Made by a program: the position numbers and the translations under genes. Source: Camarhynchus parvulus (Eukaryota > Chordata > Aves > Passeriformes > Thraupidae). From it: a stretch of 64,000 nucleotides of DNA. The stretch lies in NCBI RefSeq assembly GCF_901933205.1, contig NC_044590.1:12427501-12491500 (forward strand). The letters run 5' to 3'. Below the pieces are notes generated by a model. It was given only the letters and a program-made list of their open reading frames with translations. It ran no database searches and was not told where the DNA came from. Below are positions 53,521 to 64,000 of this stretch, in pieces; positions within the stretch are counted from its first letter, which is position 1; each line of letters opens with the position of its first letter.

Positions 53521-55084
53521 GGGAGGGCATGGGGGTGTCCGTGGGCACTCATGAATCTCAGCCCAGCCCTCTCCTTAAGTAGAAAAAAGAAAGAAAAAAA
53601 ATTAAATGGGCAAAGAAAAGGAGGAAATGTGTTTATTTGTGTATCAAGAACTTGGGGGGAAAAAATGAACCTGGTGTCCTCAGGCCCTTTGTGGGATGCA
53701 AAGGGTAGGCACAATAAATCCAGGTACTCATGAGCTGTGGAACCCCCACGTTTCCTTAGAGGCCACGCTGGGGACAGCCAGATGCCAGTGTTGGGGACAC
53801 CAGCCCCAAGGGCTCCAGGGCTTTCCGAGGTTTGGGAGCATTTTTCCTCCAGCTTGTTTTCCTGCTGGCAGGTGAACACCTTCCAGGCCATTTCCACTCT
53901 CCCAGGCAAAGGCATCAGAAGGGTTTAATGCAAGTTGTGATAAAATGTCTGTCTTTACACACAGCTGTAAACTAATCAAGGAAAGCTGAACTCCTGGTAA
54001 AAATCATTGGATCACTTTGGACTTCAGGCTTTTATTTTTATCAAGCTTTGATTTTAACAGGATTTCATTTATTCAGATCATCTGACTTTTAGGAGATACA
54101 TCAAGCTTTCATTTTTATCAGACAGGAGCTGCTGGTGGAAGCTCCATGTGCTGATCATGGGTGGGTTCTGGTGGGGATGGTGGGCCTGAGTCTTGTGGGT
54201 GTCTCACTGCATTCCCTGGCCCAGACAAGCTGCTGTTGGTCCAGGTGTCCTGAACCAGAAGCCTGATGAGGAGAAAGGCTTATTATGGGAAAACAAGTTT
54301 CAATAAAACCTTTGAGTGCTCATTATAAATGTTGGGAAGAGATGCTGAATATTCCTTGCTCCCCAGGTAAAGCTAGAAGAGTCTTTTAAGCATGGAGCTG
54401 AGAACAGCAGATTGGCTGGGGAAAAAGATGATGCTAAGACATGGACACAGCCCACCAAGGCAGGAGAGGAGCGTGCCCTCACACCCCATGAGGAAGCCCT
54501 GGTGGTTGTGCTGACCCTCTGCCAGGATTCCCTGGGGCTGCTCTGCCTGAGCCCCCCTCTCCTGGCTCTGCTTGTCCTGCCTCCTTCCTCCTGTGCTTGC
54601 ACTCCCACAGGGATGTTTGTGAGGAGCCCTTAGAAAAGCAGATTAATGAGTGAGACATTGAGAATTAAAGCAATCCAAATCCACACACTAAGCAGGGCTG
54701 CTGTCAAGTGCTGTTCCCGAGGGAGATAATATCCCTTCCCCCTTAATTTCTTAGTAAATCCATTATGATTAATGCTATTACAGTGGGAACACTATTATTA
54801 TAAATACATGGGTGATGGCAGAGCTGCAGCATTAATAACGCTGGATGTTACTTTAATTAGCTGCTGGTTTTGATAGGACTCTTACCCAGCTGCATTAAGC
54901 TGAGCCTTGCATTGCAGCCTTCTCTGGGCTGTCTCTGCTGCAAGGACACAAAATGAGAAGCATCTCCTTCCTTCTGGCCAAAAGCCACCTCCCCGTGGCA
55001 CTGTCACTCAGCTGAGCTCCCAGTGGGTTGGTGGCACCTGTGGAAAGCGTGGGACAGTGCTGATGGAGTTTGGAGACCAGCAAC
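53521..55084. other. Intergenic; candidate conserved non-coding DNA at 54640-54890
   Basis: 54640-54890 is AT-rich and repeat-free with several homeodomain-like cores (TTAATG, TAATTAG, CATTAATAACG), as seen in developmental enhancers. Sequence alone cannot prove it. Confidence 0.35.
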
Positions 55085-55409
55085 AAGTGAAGGAGGGAAT
55101 GGAAGCAGGACCTGGCACCTCCAGATGAGGACACAAGAGGCCTCTGCAGCCCATGGGGATCTGGGCCACCTTGGAAATATTCTCATCCCTCCTTGTGGCT
55201 GCATGGCTTCACAGCTTCTCTGAAGGACTTTCCAACTCATTTTTCTCTGCTTTTCAGAGATCTGCAGAATCATGAAGGTTGGGAAAGCCCTCTGTGATCA
55301 CTGACTACCAGCTGTTCTCCCAGCCGCGCCCCCACAACCATGCCCAAGTCCCGCTTGAAATTCCTGCAGGGATGGAGACTCCACCACCCCCGGGCACTGT
55401 TCCAATGTC
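55085..55409 (-). repeat. Tandem duplication, copy 1 (includes CR1 3' end)
   Basis: Shares AAGGAGGGAATGGAAG, GGCCTCTGCAGCCCATGGGG, CTTCTCTGAAGGACTTTCCA and GATCACTGACTACCAGCTGT with the next copy. The CR1 part is cut at the joint. Confidence 0.8.
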
Positions 55410-55870
55410 AAGTAAAGGAGGGAATGGAAGACACCTGGCACCTCTGGATGATCCTGAGCCCTTGGGGCTGCCTGTGCAGGGGGCACGAGAGGCCTCTGCA
55501 GCCCATGGGGATCTGGGACACCTTGGGAATATTCTCATCCCTCCTTGTGGCCTCATGGCTTCAGAGCTTCTCTGAAGGACTTTCCAACTCCTTTTTTTCT
55601 GCTTTTCATAGATCTGTAGAGTCATTAAGGTTGGGAAAGCCCTCTGTGATCACTGACTACCAGCTGTTCTCCCGGCACTGCCAGGCCCACCACTAAACCA
55701 TGTTCCCAAGTGCCACATGCACTGGGCTTTGAAATTCCTGCAGGGATGGAGACTCCACCACTGCCCCGGGCAGCTGTTCCAATGTTTGACAGCCCTTTCC
55801 ATGATGAAATTTTCCCTAACATCCAACCTAAAGCTGCCCTGGCAACTTGAGGCCTACTCCTTTTGTGCAG
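55410..55870 (-). repeat. Tandem duplication, copy 2, continuing into a CR1 LINE on the minus strand
   Basis: Second copy, about 325-350 bases per unit, with a 30-base extra piece near 55455. After the duplicated part, CR1 continues (CTGCAGGGATGGAGACTCCA, CCTTTCCATGATGAAATTTT, CTAACATCCAACCTAAAGCT). Confidence 0.75.
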
Positions 55871-55958
55871 AGCCCGACTGGCACCTGGCTGCAGCCTCCC
55901 TCAGGAGTGGAGTCAGCAGGAGCCCTCCTTAGCTGGGGGGTGGCTCTGCCTTTTGCTG

Positions 55959-56497
55959 TGTTATAGATGGATAATAAGATGATTGGCTCTGGCAATTCAG
56001 GGATAACTATTGTGTGAATATTAAGAAAAGCTTTAATGATGTATAGTTATGTTATTGTAGTTTAGATGTCCTCTGTTCTCCACATAGTTCCCTTTCCCCC
56101 TTTTCCCCTGTATTGTTACCATCAGACAGCTGGGGTTGTCTAGGACAGGTACAAAGAAGCTGCACATGTGCCCCTTGCATGGGGCAGTTGGGAATGGAAA
56201 AGCTTGGTGCTTAGGGGGTGAGGCAGACGGCACCTGATCTCCAATCCAGTTACAAGAAAGCAGTCTCCACTGATAAATGGCAAAGAAGAGCTGACTGACA
56301 GATTTTGGGAGAGCCCAGGGCTGGCTGATGCAACCCCAGGGGTATAAAAGACTGAGAATCCATCCTGAAGATGAACCTGCCACGTGGTATTCATCCCACT
56401 GCTGCAGCTTTTTCCTTATATAGTCCTTTGTTGTATTTTTTGTCAAGGTTTAATAAACCTTTTTTTAAATTTTCAAAGTGAGCACTTGTTTCTCACA
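55959..56497 (+). mobile_element. Solo LTR (family D), plus orientation
   Basis: Begins TGTTATAGATGG and ends TTTCTCACA. Visible in order: an ATTGGCTCT box, GGTATAAAAG (56340-56349), TTTAATAAACC near 56450 and a short U5. GCTG lies directly on both sides (55955-55958 and 56498-56501), a possible 4-base target duplication. No internal retroviral sequence remains. Confidence 0.7.
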
Positions 56498-56868
56498 GCT
56501 GCTCCTGCCTTTGTGCCCTGTCCCTGCTCCCCAGGGACCCTTTGCTGTCGCCAGGGGATGCAGAGGGCCCCTCCCCTCCTCCATCCCCATCTCCTGCTGC
56601 TCCTGATACAAACAGGCCCCAGGGCTCCTTTCCATGACTTCAAATTAGCACCTACTTAAAATTCCAACACAAATACATTTTTAATTTCCTTAATTAAAAT
56701 TATTTCCTCGTTAGAGCTGAATAATGGCGTTTGAAACACGGAAGTAATGGGGTGTGCCAGGCTGCATGGGAGCTGAGGCACTGGTGAGCACAGTGAGGTC
56801 CTGGCAGTGATGGCATCATGTCCCACATATTTAGGGAGCCAGAATGAGCCAGAGCTCAGCATCCCTGG

Positions 56869-57489
56869 TGTGAAAAATGTGTATTATATGATTGGCTTTT
56901 TGCAAATATTAAAATGAATATTATATGTGTTATGTTAGAAAGTTATGCTGTATTCATTCTCTTAAGTAGTGTGTTAAATATAGTTTTAGGTTATAACATA
57001 ATGTTAAAATAGAAACCATGCTAGGTAAGATACTTTTTAACTAGCTCAAGAAAGACATGGGATAATCAAGGAATTCTTCACACAGAGATCAAGACACTAA
57101 GATCCAAAAGAGAAGAATTATTGCCCCTTATTGGAGAAGACAAACTTTCTTTCACCTCCTTCTCATCTTTGAGGCACCAACAGGATTAAGGGAGAGAAAT
57201 TGACAATAACCAGAGGACACCCTTTGTTTGAAAAGAGTTTTTGAATCATATATGAGGTGTATTAATATGCAACAGGCTATTGCTTTTAAGGGTTAATCCT
57301 TTGTTAGTGAGCCATGCTTTCAAGAGGAAAGCATCCAAATGTTCATAATTCTTTGCTTTTATTGCCCTTGATTGTCCTAACTCTGATTGTCCAAATTCTT
57401 GTTGCTCTAATTTGTATTACTATTTTTATAACCATTTTATTACTATTAAACCTTTAAAATTTTAAAACAAGTGATTGGCGTTTTTCACA
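56869..57489 (+). mobile_element. Solo LTR (ERVL-like family C) with 5-base target duplication
   Basis: Runs from TGTGAAAAATG to GTTTTTCACA, with inverted ends. CCTGG flanks both sides (56864-56868 and 57490-57494), a perfect 5-base duplication as in ERVL-type integration. CTATTAAACC near the 3' end suggests plus orientation. Same family as 34538-35156. Confidence 0.8.
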
Positions 57490-57494
57490 CCTGG

Positions 57495-59398
57495 CACCTC
57501 CAGTGAGTAAAATTCACCCAACTGGCAGGTTAAGATGATATCCCAGCTGGTTTTCCAAAGGTTGAGGGTGATGGATTGCTCCCACTGCCTCCCCTCCAGA
57601 CCAAAATGACACCCAAAGGGGATGCTGAGGGGGCTGAGCCCTTCTTACTGTGGGGGACTGTGGGACTCAGGGTCTGGGGTGAACATGGAGGAAAATCATA
57701 GCATGAGATGGGGTGACCTCCTCCCTGTGTGCTGCTTTGCCCCAGGATGGCTCTGACCAGAAAAACTCTGGGGTTTGGCTTTGCAGGGCTTTCTCAGCCT
57801 GGAAGTTGTGCTGGTGGGATGCTGGAGAGCTGCGTGCTGGGGCTCTGGTGAACATGGGACAGGGGTAGAAAAGGGAGAATCCATGATGATGATGAGCTAA
57901 AATGCATTTAACAAGCTCCTGCTGCCCTTACACACCCCAGTGCCAGGGCTCATGGATGGGAGGTTCTGTAGCAAAGAGATGGATTAGTCCCACTTGGATC
58001 TCACTGAAATAGAGAGAAAAGCACAGATTTCCCGCTCCAAATCTCCAAACCCTCTCTGCTGTTTCTGTCTGGATGCCTCCTACCCCTTCCCAAACTCTCC
58101 CCTCTGCTGTATTTAGGAGTTATTACTGTATTTATTTAAATTAATAATAATTTACTTATTAAAATGCTGCAGATCAGTGGGTTCTTCCTGAAGGAGGAGC
58201 GTGTTCAGCTCCAGAGGATTCATTAGCTGCATGTTGGAACTGGGAGGTGCTGTGCACAGAATGATTTATACACATCCCTGCCACTCGAGCCAATCCAGCC
58301 TAGAATAATTCAAAACCAATTCCATAAATCATTTATAAATTATTACTGAAGTATTTATGCAGCAGAGGTGCCTTCCTGTGAATTGTTGGGGTTTTTTACC
58401 AGCATTTTCTGCACGGACAAAAGAATGTTGATTTTTTTGGTGCATCCTGAGTGCAAGAAGATCCAAATGTTTGGAGTCACCCTGCTCTGCCTGGCTGGGG
58501 TTTGAGCAGAGCCTCTCACTGCAGCCCCAAGCCTGAGCACAGCGTGTGTGCCTGCTCCCTGAGTAAGGAGCAGGTATCCTAATTAATCCTCATTTCCAGC
58601 AGCAGCCTGAAGGAGCTGCAGGATGAGCACGGTGCTGTTTGATGCAGATGAAGTGTGCTTTGGTGGGAATTCAATTACACAGCTTTTCCTTGCTGAACAT
58701 AATGCATTTGGACGATACAGTAGTTTGTGTGTTAATGAGATGCATTTTCACTGCTGTGAAGTCTGTATTTCTCCCTGCACTTAGTGCACAGCATCCACAT
58801 TAATTACAGTTCCAGTGGAGAAAAACCCACAGAGTTACTACCTGCATTTTCCTCCTGGTAATAGCAGTTTCCTTACATGGCCAGGAACATTATGGATTCG
58901 CTTCTCAGCCACATTTTATACCAAACAACTTGATTGTGATAGCAGGGAGAAAACAACCCTGCTTCCCTTTGGCTGCTCAGGCTGTGCTGTAAAAGGGTCA
59001 TTTAGAGGGGGGATGAATCAGATGCATTCAAGTCAGAACATCCTCGGAATAAAAGCATTTCTGGAAGTTGTTTTGTGACACACATGGAGCTCAAGGCCAA
59101 ATGAACCCAGCAGCTGATGGGCTCACAGAAAATGGAGCGTCCCCCTGGGATGGGGGGCTGTGTCTGGCTGGAGCCCACCCCTGCCGGGCACTCCCCGGCC
59201 CTGGAGCCAGCATGGGGAACCACAGGTATTTTATTCCAAGGAATTAACACATTTGTGCTTTGATTTCTTTCTTGGTTTTGAGAGTTTTCAAACTCCCAAG
59301 CCTGACAGCATGGAGTTTGCCTGATATTTCTCCAGAGGAGTTGTGCATTGGGGACATCCCACTGTTTGCTGCAAACCCCCACATTTTGGCCACAGATT
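57495..59398. other. Intergenic; AT-rich, enhancer-like stretches
   Basis: 58100-58370 and 58610-58815 are repeat-free and rich in TTAATTA/ATTAAT/TGTTAATGAG motifs. No gene seen. Confidence 0.35.
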
Positions 59399-59540
59399 TT
59401 GTTGTCACCTTCCCTGGAAGTGTTCAAAACCAACTATTTGTGGAACTTGGCAATACAGTTTAGTGGGGATGGTGGTGTTTGGTTCAAAATTGAACTTGAT
59501 CTTTTCCAACCTTAATGATCCTGTGATTCCATGGAAAGCT
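59399..59540 (+). mobile_element. CR1 LINE 3' end
   Basis: TTCCCTGGAAGTGTTCAAAA and the tail CTTTTCCAACCTTAATGATC. Confidence 0.7.
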
Positions 59541-60904
59541 GAGCAGTTGTGAGGTGTGTAAAGCAAGAGTTCCCAGGGAATAGCACTGCAGAGATATTTA
59601 ATAAAAAAGTGAGCAAAAGTGTTGTAGCATGTTGAATAAATTGCTCTGTGACCTTCATTTAACACCACTGCCTCCCCACCTGGAGGTGTGGACATAATAG
59701 CTTAATAGCTGGAAATCCCTTTGTAGCCTCTTTAATGCATCTTGGCAATTGGCATGGAAACAATTAACAGTTATTAACAGTTATTAACAGTTATTTCTGT
59801 TAATCATTCATGTCTTTATTCAGGTATTTGCACATCTCCCTTTGTTTAAATCTCCCCTCCCTCTCAGGAGTTGAAACTCCTTGAATATTGGGGGTGGTTA
59901 AAAATATTATGATGTGCACAAAGTCCTGGCTTCCCTGAGGAGCAACTGTGCAGGAGGAGGGGAAAACTCTGGGATTTGGGGCTGTTGTGGTGGGCATGGA
60001 TGGCAGAAGGGCTTTAGGAAAAGGATTTGCACAGAGTACTGGGGAGAGAGATCTTGATCTCTGTGTTGAGTGCATCTGGGGAAAAAGCAGCGTGAAGGAT
60101 CTCATCCCACTTTTTCCTTCTTCATTTGAAAAATAGCATTGCCCTTTTCCCAAAAAGGCTTCTTTATTTTTCTTCTCTCCCCACCACCACCATTTTTGAT
60201 ACTGGTGTTTAAAGCAAAACCAGGAGCTCACGCTCATGGTGCAGTTCCCTGTTTGCTGACAGCTTCCAGCAAGAATTCCAGGGGAAATCACCTTTTCTGG
60301 AGCTCTGGTGTGGTGGAGGCTTTCAGAGACAATGGAGCAGGTGTAAGACATGAAAAGTGTGAATCCTCCTGAAAACCAGAGCTGTGTTTCAGCCACCCCA
60401 GCCCCGGTGCTGCCCTGCTCTTTCAGAGGTTTCAGTGCTTGTGAGCAACACCTTTTGCATCCCCAAGTGCTTCCAAGTCAAAACTAAAATAAATCCAGAG
60501 GATTAAAAAAAACAGAGAATCCCTATGTGTTTACTGTGCTTTTATGGTGTCACCTGCAGCAGCAACAGCGGCAAATGGACTCATTTACTGATGGGGGACT
60601 CTGAAGCACAAGTCTCTGGAAATCCTGACTCCAGGAGCCAGAGCTTCTCCAAATGTAGAGACAGGAATAAACCCAGGGTGCCTTGCACTAGATGGAGCTC
60701 CAGGACAGCTGGCTCTCCTTGGTGAGAGCTCCTGCTCCTGCCCAGCACTGCAAGGTGCCTGGACACAGGGAGCTGCTGGACGTGACCTGCACCAGGACAT
60801 CAGTGACCATCCTGCCCATCCAGCAAAGCCCCCAGGATGCCTTTAGCTGATGTTGTTTGGTGCCTCCAGGCTGGTTTGGCTGCCTGTAAAAACAAAAAAG
60901 GCTC

Positions 60905-61830
60905 AAAAATTCACAGAATTCACAGAATGACCAGGTTGGAAGAGACCTTCAAGATCATCGAGTCCAACCCAGCCCCAACCTCAACAGCTCATGGCACCCT
61001 ATTGTAAATGCAGGCAACCCTGACAAGGGGAGAGATGATGAATCTGACTCCATGTTCTCAGAAGGCTCATTTATTATTTTATGATACTATATTATATTAA
61101 AGAATACTATACTATACTAAAGAATACAGAAAGGATACTTACTGAATGCTAAAAAGATAATAATGAAAACTGGTGACTCTCTCCAGAGTCCTGACACAGC
61201 TTGGCCCTGATTGGCCAAAGAGTGAAAACAACTCACAGCAGAATGCAATGGAACAATCACCTGTGGGTAAACAATCTCCAAACCCATTGCACATGTGAGC
61301 ACAACACAGGAGAAGCAAATGAGATAAGAATTGTTTTCCTTTTCTCTGAGGCTTCTCAGCTTCCCAGGAGAAAAACCCTGGTGGAAGGGATTTTTCCAGG
61401 GAATGTGAATGCCACAACACCCAGTGCCACATCCAGGCTTTGTTAAACACACCCAGGGATGGGGACTGCACCACCTCCCTGGGCAGAACATTCCAGAACT
61501 TTATCACTCTTTCCATGAAAAACTTTTTCCCGATCTCCAACCTGTATTTCCCTTGGCACAGCTTGAGGCTGTGTGCTCTGGTTGTGTCAGTGCTGCTGGA
61601 GAAAGAGCCCAGCCCCAGGTGAGCACAGGCACCTTTCAGGAGCTGCAGAGAGTGATGGGGGCAGCCCTGAGTCTCCTTTTGTCCAGGCTGAGCACCCCCA
61701 GCTCCCTCAGGGGTTCCTCACAGCGTTTGTGTTCCCAGCCCCTCTCCAGCCTCGTTGCCCCCACTGGATGCTCCTCCTTCCCTCTTCCATCCCTTTGGTC
61801 AGCCCAAAGGCAGAGCATCCCATCCTCCTG
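60905..61830 (-). mobile_element. CR1 LINE on the minus strand, split by an LTR
   Basis: The left part at 60905-60999 has CACAGAATGACCAGGTTGG and AGATCATCGAGTCCAACCC. The right part from 61417 has AGTGCCACATCCAGGCTTTG, CTCCCTGGGCAGAACATTCC and TTGGCACAGCTTGAGGCTGT. The CR1 sequence is continuous when the inserted LTR at 61000-61416 is ignored. Confidence 0.75.
61000..61416 (-). mobile_element. Solo LTR (ERVK-like family A) inside the CR1
   Basis: Homologous to 1894-2275 (CTGACTCCATGTT, TCAGAAGGCT, TTTATTATTTTATGATA, CTGAGGCTTCTCAGCTTC). On the minus strand TTGGCCAATCAGGG and AATAAATGAGCC mark promoter and poly(A) signal. Flanks GCACCC and ACACCC are a likely 6-base duplication with one change; the left terminal TG appears mutated to TA. 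Confidence 0.7.
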
Positions 61831-61899
61831 GGAATCAGGACAGAGAAGGGCTGGTAGGTCTTGCCCTCAGCTCACCTGCTGCTGGCTGAGTCTGGAGGA

Positions 61900-62854
61900 A
61901 TTTACTTGAGGGAGGAGATTTCTTTGTTTCTTTAAATAAAACTTGCTGGCAGGTTCTTGTGGTGCAAATTTCCCTTCAATCTGGCTTAGTAGACACCGAT
62001 GGAGGTTTGACTGGGGCTAATGGAAAGTGCTGGGTTTGGTAATTAGGGGGAAATTAATGGAAGTGCAGAAGGTGAATGGTTGGGGTGGAACTTTGCAATC
62101 TTTCTGAAGTTCTTGGGCTCTCAGCGAGATCCTGCTCTCCAGGCAGGAGCGGTTTATTAAAAATTCCCTTTATAAATGGTACTAAAGCCTCTGTTAAGAG
62201 TCCAAAACATTGACTGTGATCATTTTTGTGGCTCTTCTGAGTACAGTGCTACTGAGAGGGTTAGAAATGGAAGCACTGTATATTAAGTGAAGGTGTTGGG
62301 CTGTAGAGGCTGCCCAGGTCGCTGCTGATGGAATGGGGCATCTCTCTGGTTGAAGGAGTGTCTGATATTCAGTATGGCCCTTCAGTAGCAGAGTCGGACT
62401 GGATAAAGCAGGTTTTGCTCTCTAAGAGATCAACTGTTCCTGTGGGGAGCAGGGAATTGTGTCTCAGCCAAAGCTCTGCTTCCAGGGAAGGCTCCAAGCC
62501 CAGCTCTGGGTTATTTTTCAGATGAAACTTTGCTAATTTTGTGGCTGTTTTTGTGTGCCACTGAAAACTTTCATGGAAATATGGGAACTATGGCCTGGCT
62601 GAGGATGGGGGAGGAGGGAGCAGCTCCTTGGGGTGAGGGCTGGTCACCCCTGGGGCTGGCTCTGGGCAGGGCTGGGGATGGCCCCTCTGGGTGATCTCCC
62701 TTTGGGTGCTGGGAAGGAGGAGACACAGGGGTTCTTTAATCTGGACCAAAAGCTGAGTGCCTGTGCCTGGGCTGGGAGTTTGGCTGAGGTCCTGCTGCTC
62801 AGATCCTGTCCTGCTGCTCAGATCCTGCCCTAGTGCAGGTGGAGATGGGGATGA
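61900..62854. other. Intergenic, nothing recognised
   Basis: No coding exon or repeat recognised between the CR1 copies. Confidence 0.45.
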
Positions 62855-63222
62855 GGAGGGCTGGAGCACCTCTGATCTGTAGAGACAGACCTGGAGAGCT
62901 GGGGAGGCTCAGCCTGGAGGAGAGAAGGTTCTGGGGAGTCCTCAGAGCCCCTTCCCATGCCTGAAGTGGCTGATAAAAAACAGAAAGAGGGGCTTTTCAT
63001 AGGGGCAGACAGTGACAGGACAAGGGGAATGGTTTTAAACTGAAGGAGGACAAGCTTAGATTGGATTTTGGGAAGAAATTTTTTACTCTGGGTGGGGAGG
63101 CCCTGGCACAGAGCAGCTGTGGCTGCCCCTGGATCCCTGGCAGTGCCCAAGGCCAGGCTGGATGGGACTTGGAGCACCCTGGGAGAGTGGAAGGTGTGAT
63201 CTTTAAGGTCCCTTCCAGCCCA
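62855..63222 (+). mobile_element. CR1 LINE fragment
   Basis: GAGAGCTGGGGAGGCTCAGC, AGGCCCTGGCACAGAGCAGC, CCCTGGCAGTGCCCAAGGCC and tail AAGGTCCCTTCCAGCCC. Confidence 0.8.
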
Positions 63223-64000
63223 GTCTGGGGTTCCAAGAGCAGTTTCTTACCTGGGAACACATTTGCCTTCATTGAGCTTTTGCTGGGACCTGGGTGTGAA
63301 GCCCAGCCCTGTGTCCTAAGTCATCCCAGTCTCCTCTAATCCCTCCCACCTTTCTCCCCCCAAACTTAGGTCTTCTCCAGGGATTTTGTTGCCAAGAGCC
63401 CCCAGCCATGTGCTCAGCCTGCCTGAACTTTTGTGTTCCTTCTCCTTCCCACAGAGGATCTCCCTGGGAGGAGACAGTACCTTACAAATGCCATATGCCC
63501 AGGGCTGTGCCACTGTGCTTTCCCACAAGCACTAAAATCTCATCAGCAACCTGCTCAGACACGAGTGCCAGCCCTGCTTCCCTCATCAGAGGGGAATGGA
63601 GATTTGCATCTATTTCAGAGAGGCAGCAGTGATTTTGATTCTTTCTATGAGATTAATTGAACCATGACAAGTTTTCTGGCTCACCAGCTCCAGAGCTGTG
63701 GCCATAGGAATTCTTCCTCTTCTTCTTGGAAGCAGATGGCAATTTATTCCATAGTCATGTTGGAATAATGTGTGTTTCTGTGCCTCTCTGGTTGGATGGT
63801 CAATAGGGAGCAGTCCATCTTCATGTGATTTTAAATATCCTGGAGGACCCAAATGCACAGAGCTGCACTTGGGGACTTTGTGTAGATTTGTGATCCTTTT
63901 CAGAGGAGCTGAGGCCATAAAATAGTGACTGGGATTCAGGGGGCCATAAATAGCATGTTTTCATCTGTGGCAGCTCTAACTTTGCTTGACTGCTGTTGGT
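63223..64000. other. Intergenic, nothing recognised
   Basis: No exon of the expected next syntenic gene was found up to the window end. Confidence 0.45.

Noticed and set aside
63440..63660. Possible exon after a TTCCCACAG acceptor-like site
   Set aside because: The open frame has no recognisable domain or good donor, and there is no match to the next syntenic genes that I can see.

Overview
The window is a vertebrate, bird-type genomic segment, most likely from a songbird (passerine). The grounds are a compact intron/exon layout, many CR1-like LINE 3' ends whose tails end in a 'TTCCAACC...GATTCTGTGA' pattern, and several LTR families that I associate with finch-like genomes. Two real protein genes are present, both on the + strand and in the order known from vertebrates: the 3' half of ZNF341 (332-9162, 5' end outside the window), then all of CHMP4B (15069-40511). 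This gene pair is adjacent on human chromosome 20q11, and the avian counterpart is expected on chromosome 20. No RNA gene, CRISPR or prokaryotic feature was seen.

Region by region: (1) 0-9.7 kb holds the last seven coding exons of ZNF341, encoding ten zinc fingers. Its introns carry two solo LTRs, CR1 fragments and an unusual minisatellite that runs into a 3' splice site. (2) 9.7-14.6 kb is intergenic, with a direct duplication, a CR1 copy and an LTR-like element. (3) 14.6-15.5 kb is the CpG-island promoter and first exon of CHMP4B, with two perfect CRE palindromes and a ZNF143-type motif. (4) 15.3-35.9 kb is the 20.7 kb first intron of CHMP4B. It contains an old internal duplication, an ERVL-like LTR, a 2 kb T-rich higher-order repeat, four other tandem arrays and further LTRs. 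(5) 35.9-41.3 kb holds exons 2-5 and the 3' UTR of CHMP4B. (6) 41.3-64 kb is mostly non-coding: CR1 pieces, LTRs and minisatellites.

The most unusual part is 49.7-52.0 kb. A CpG-rich block is followed by a short open exon-like stretch encoding an acidic protein segment with four MEVD repeats, whose codons vary mainly at silent positions. About 370 bases downstream lie five Pumilio-type elements (TGTAAATA/TGTATATA) within 175 bases. Together they look like an undescribed transcription unit on the + strand, coding or lncRNA; this is inference.

Functionally the two named genes are not a pathway. ZNF341 is a nuclear C2H2 transcription factor known to drive STAT3/STAT1 expression. CHMP4B is the main ESCRT-III filament subunit for membrane scission. 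They are simply conserved neighbours.
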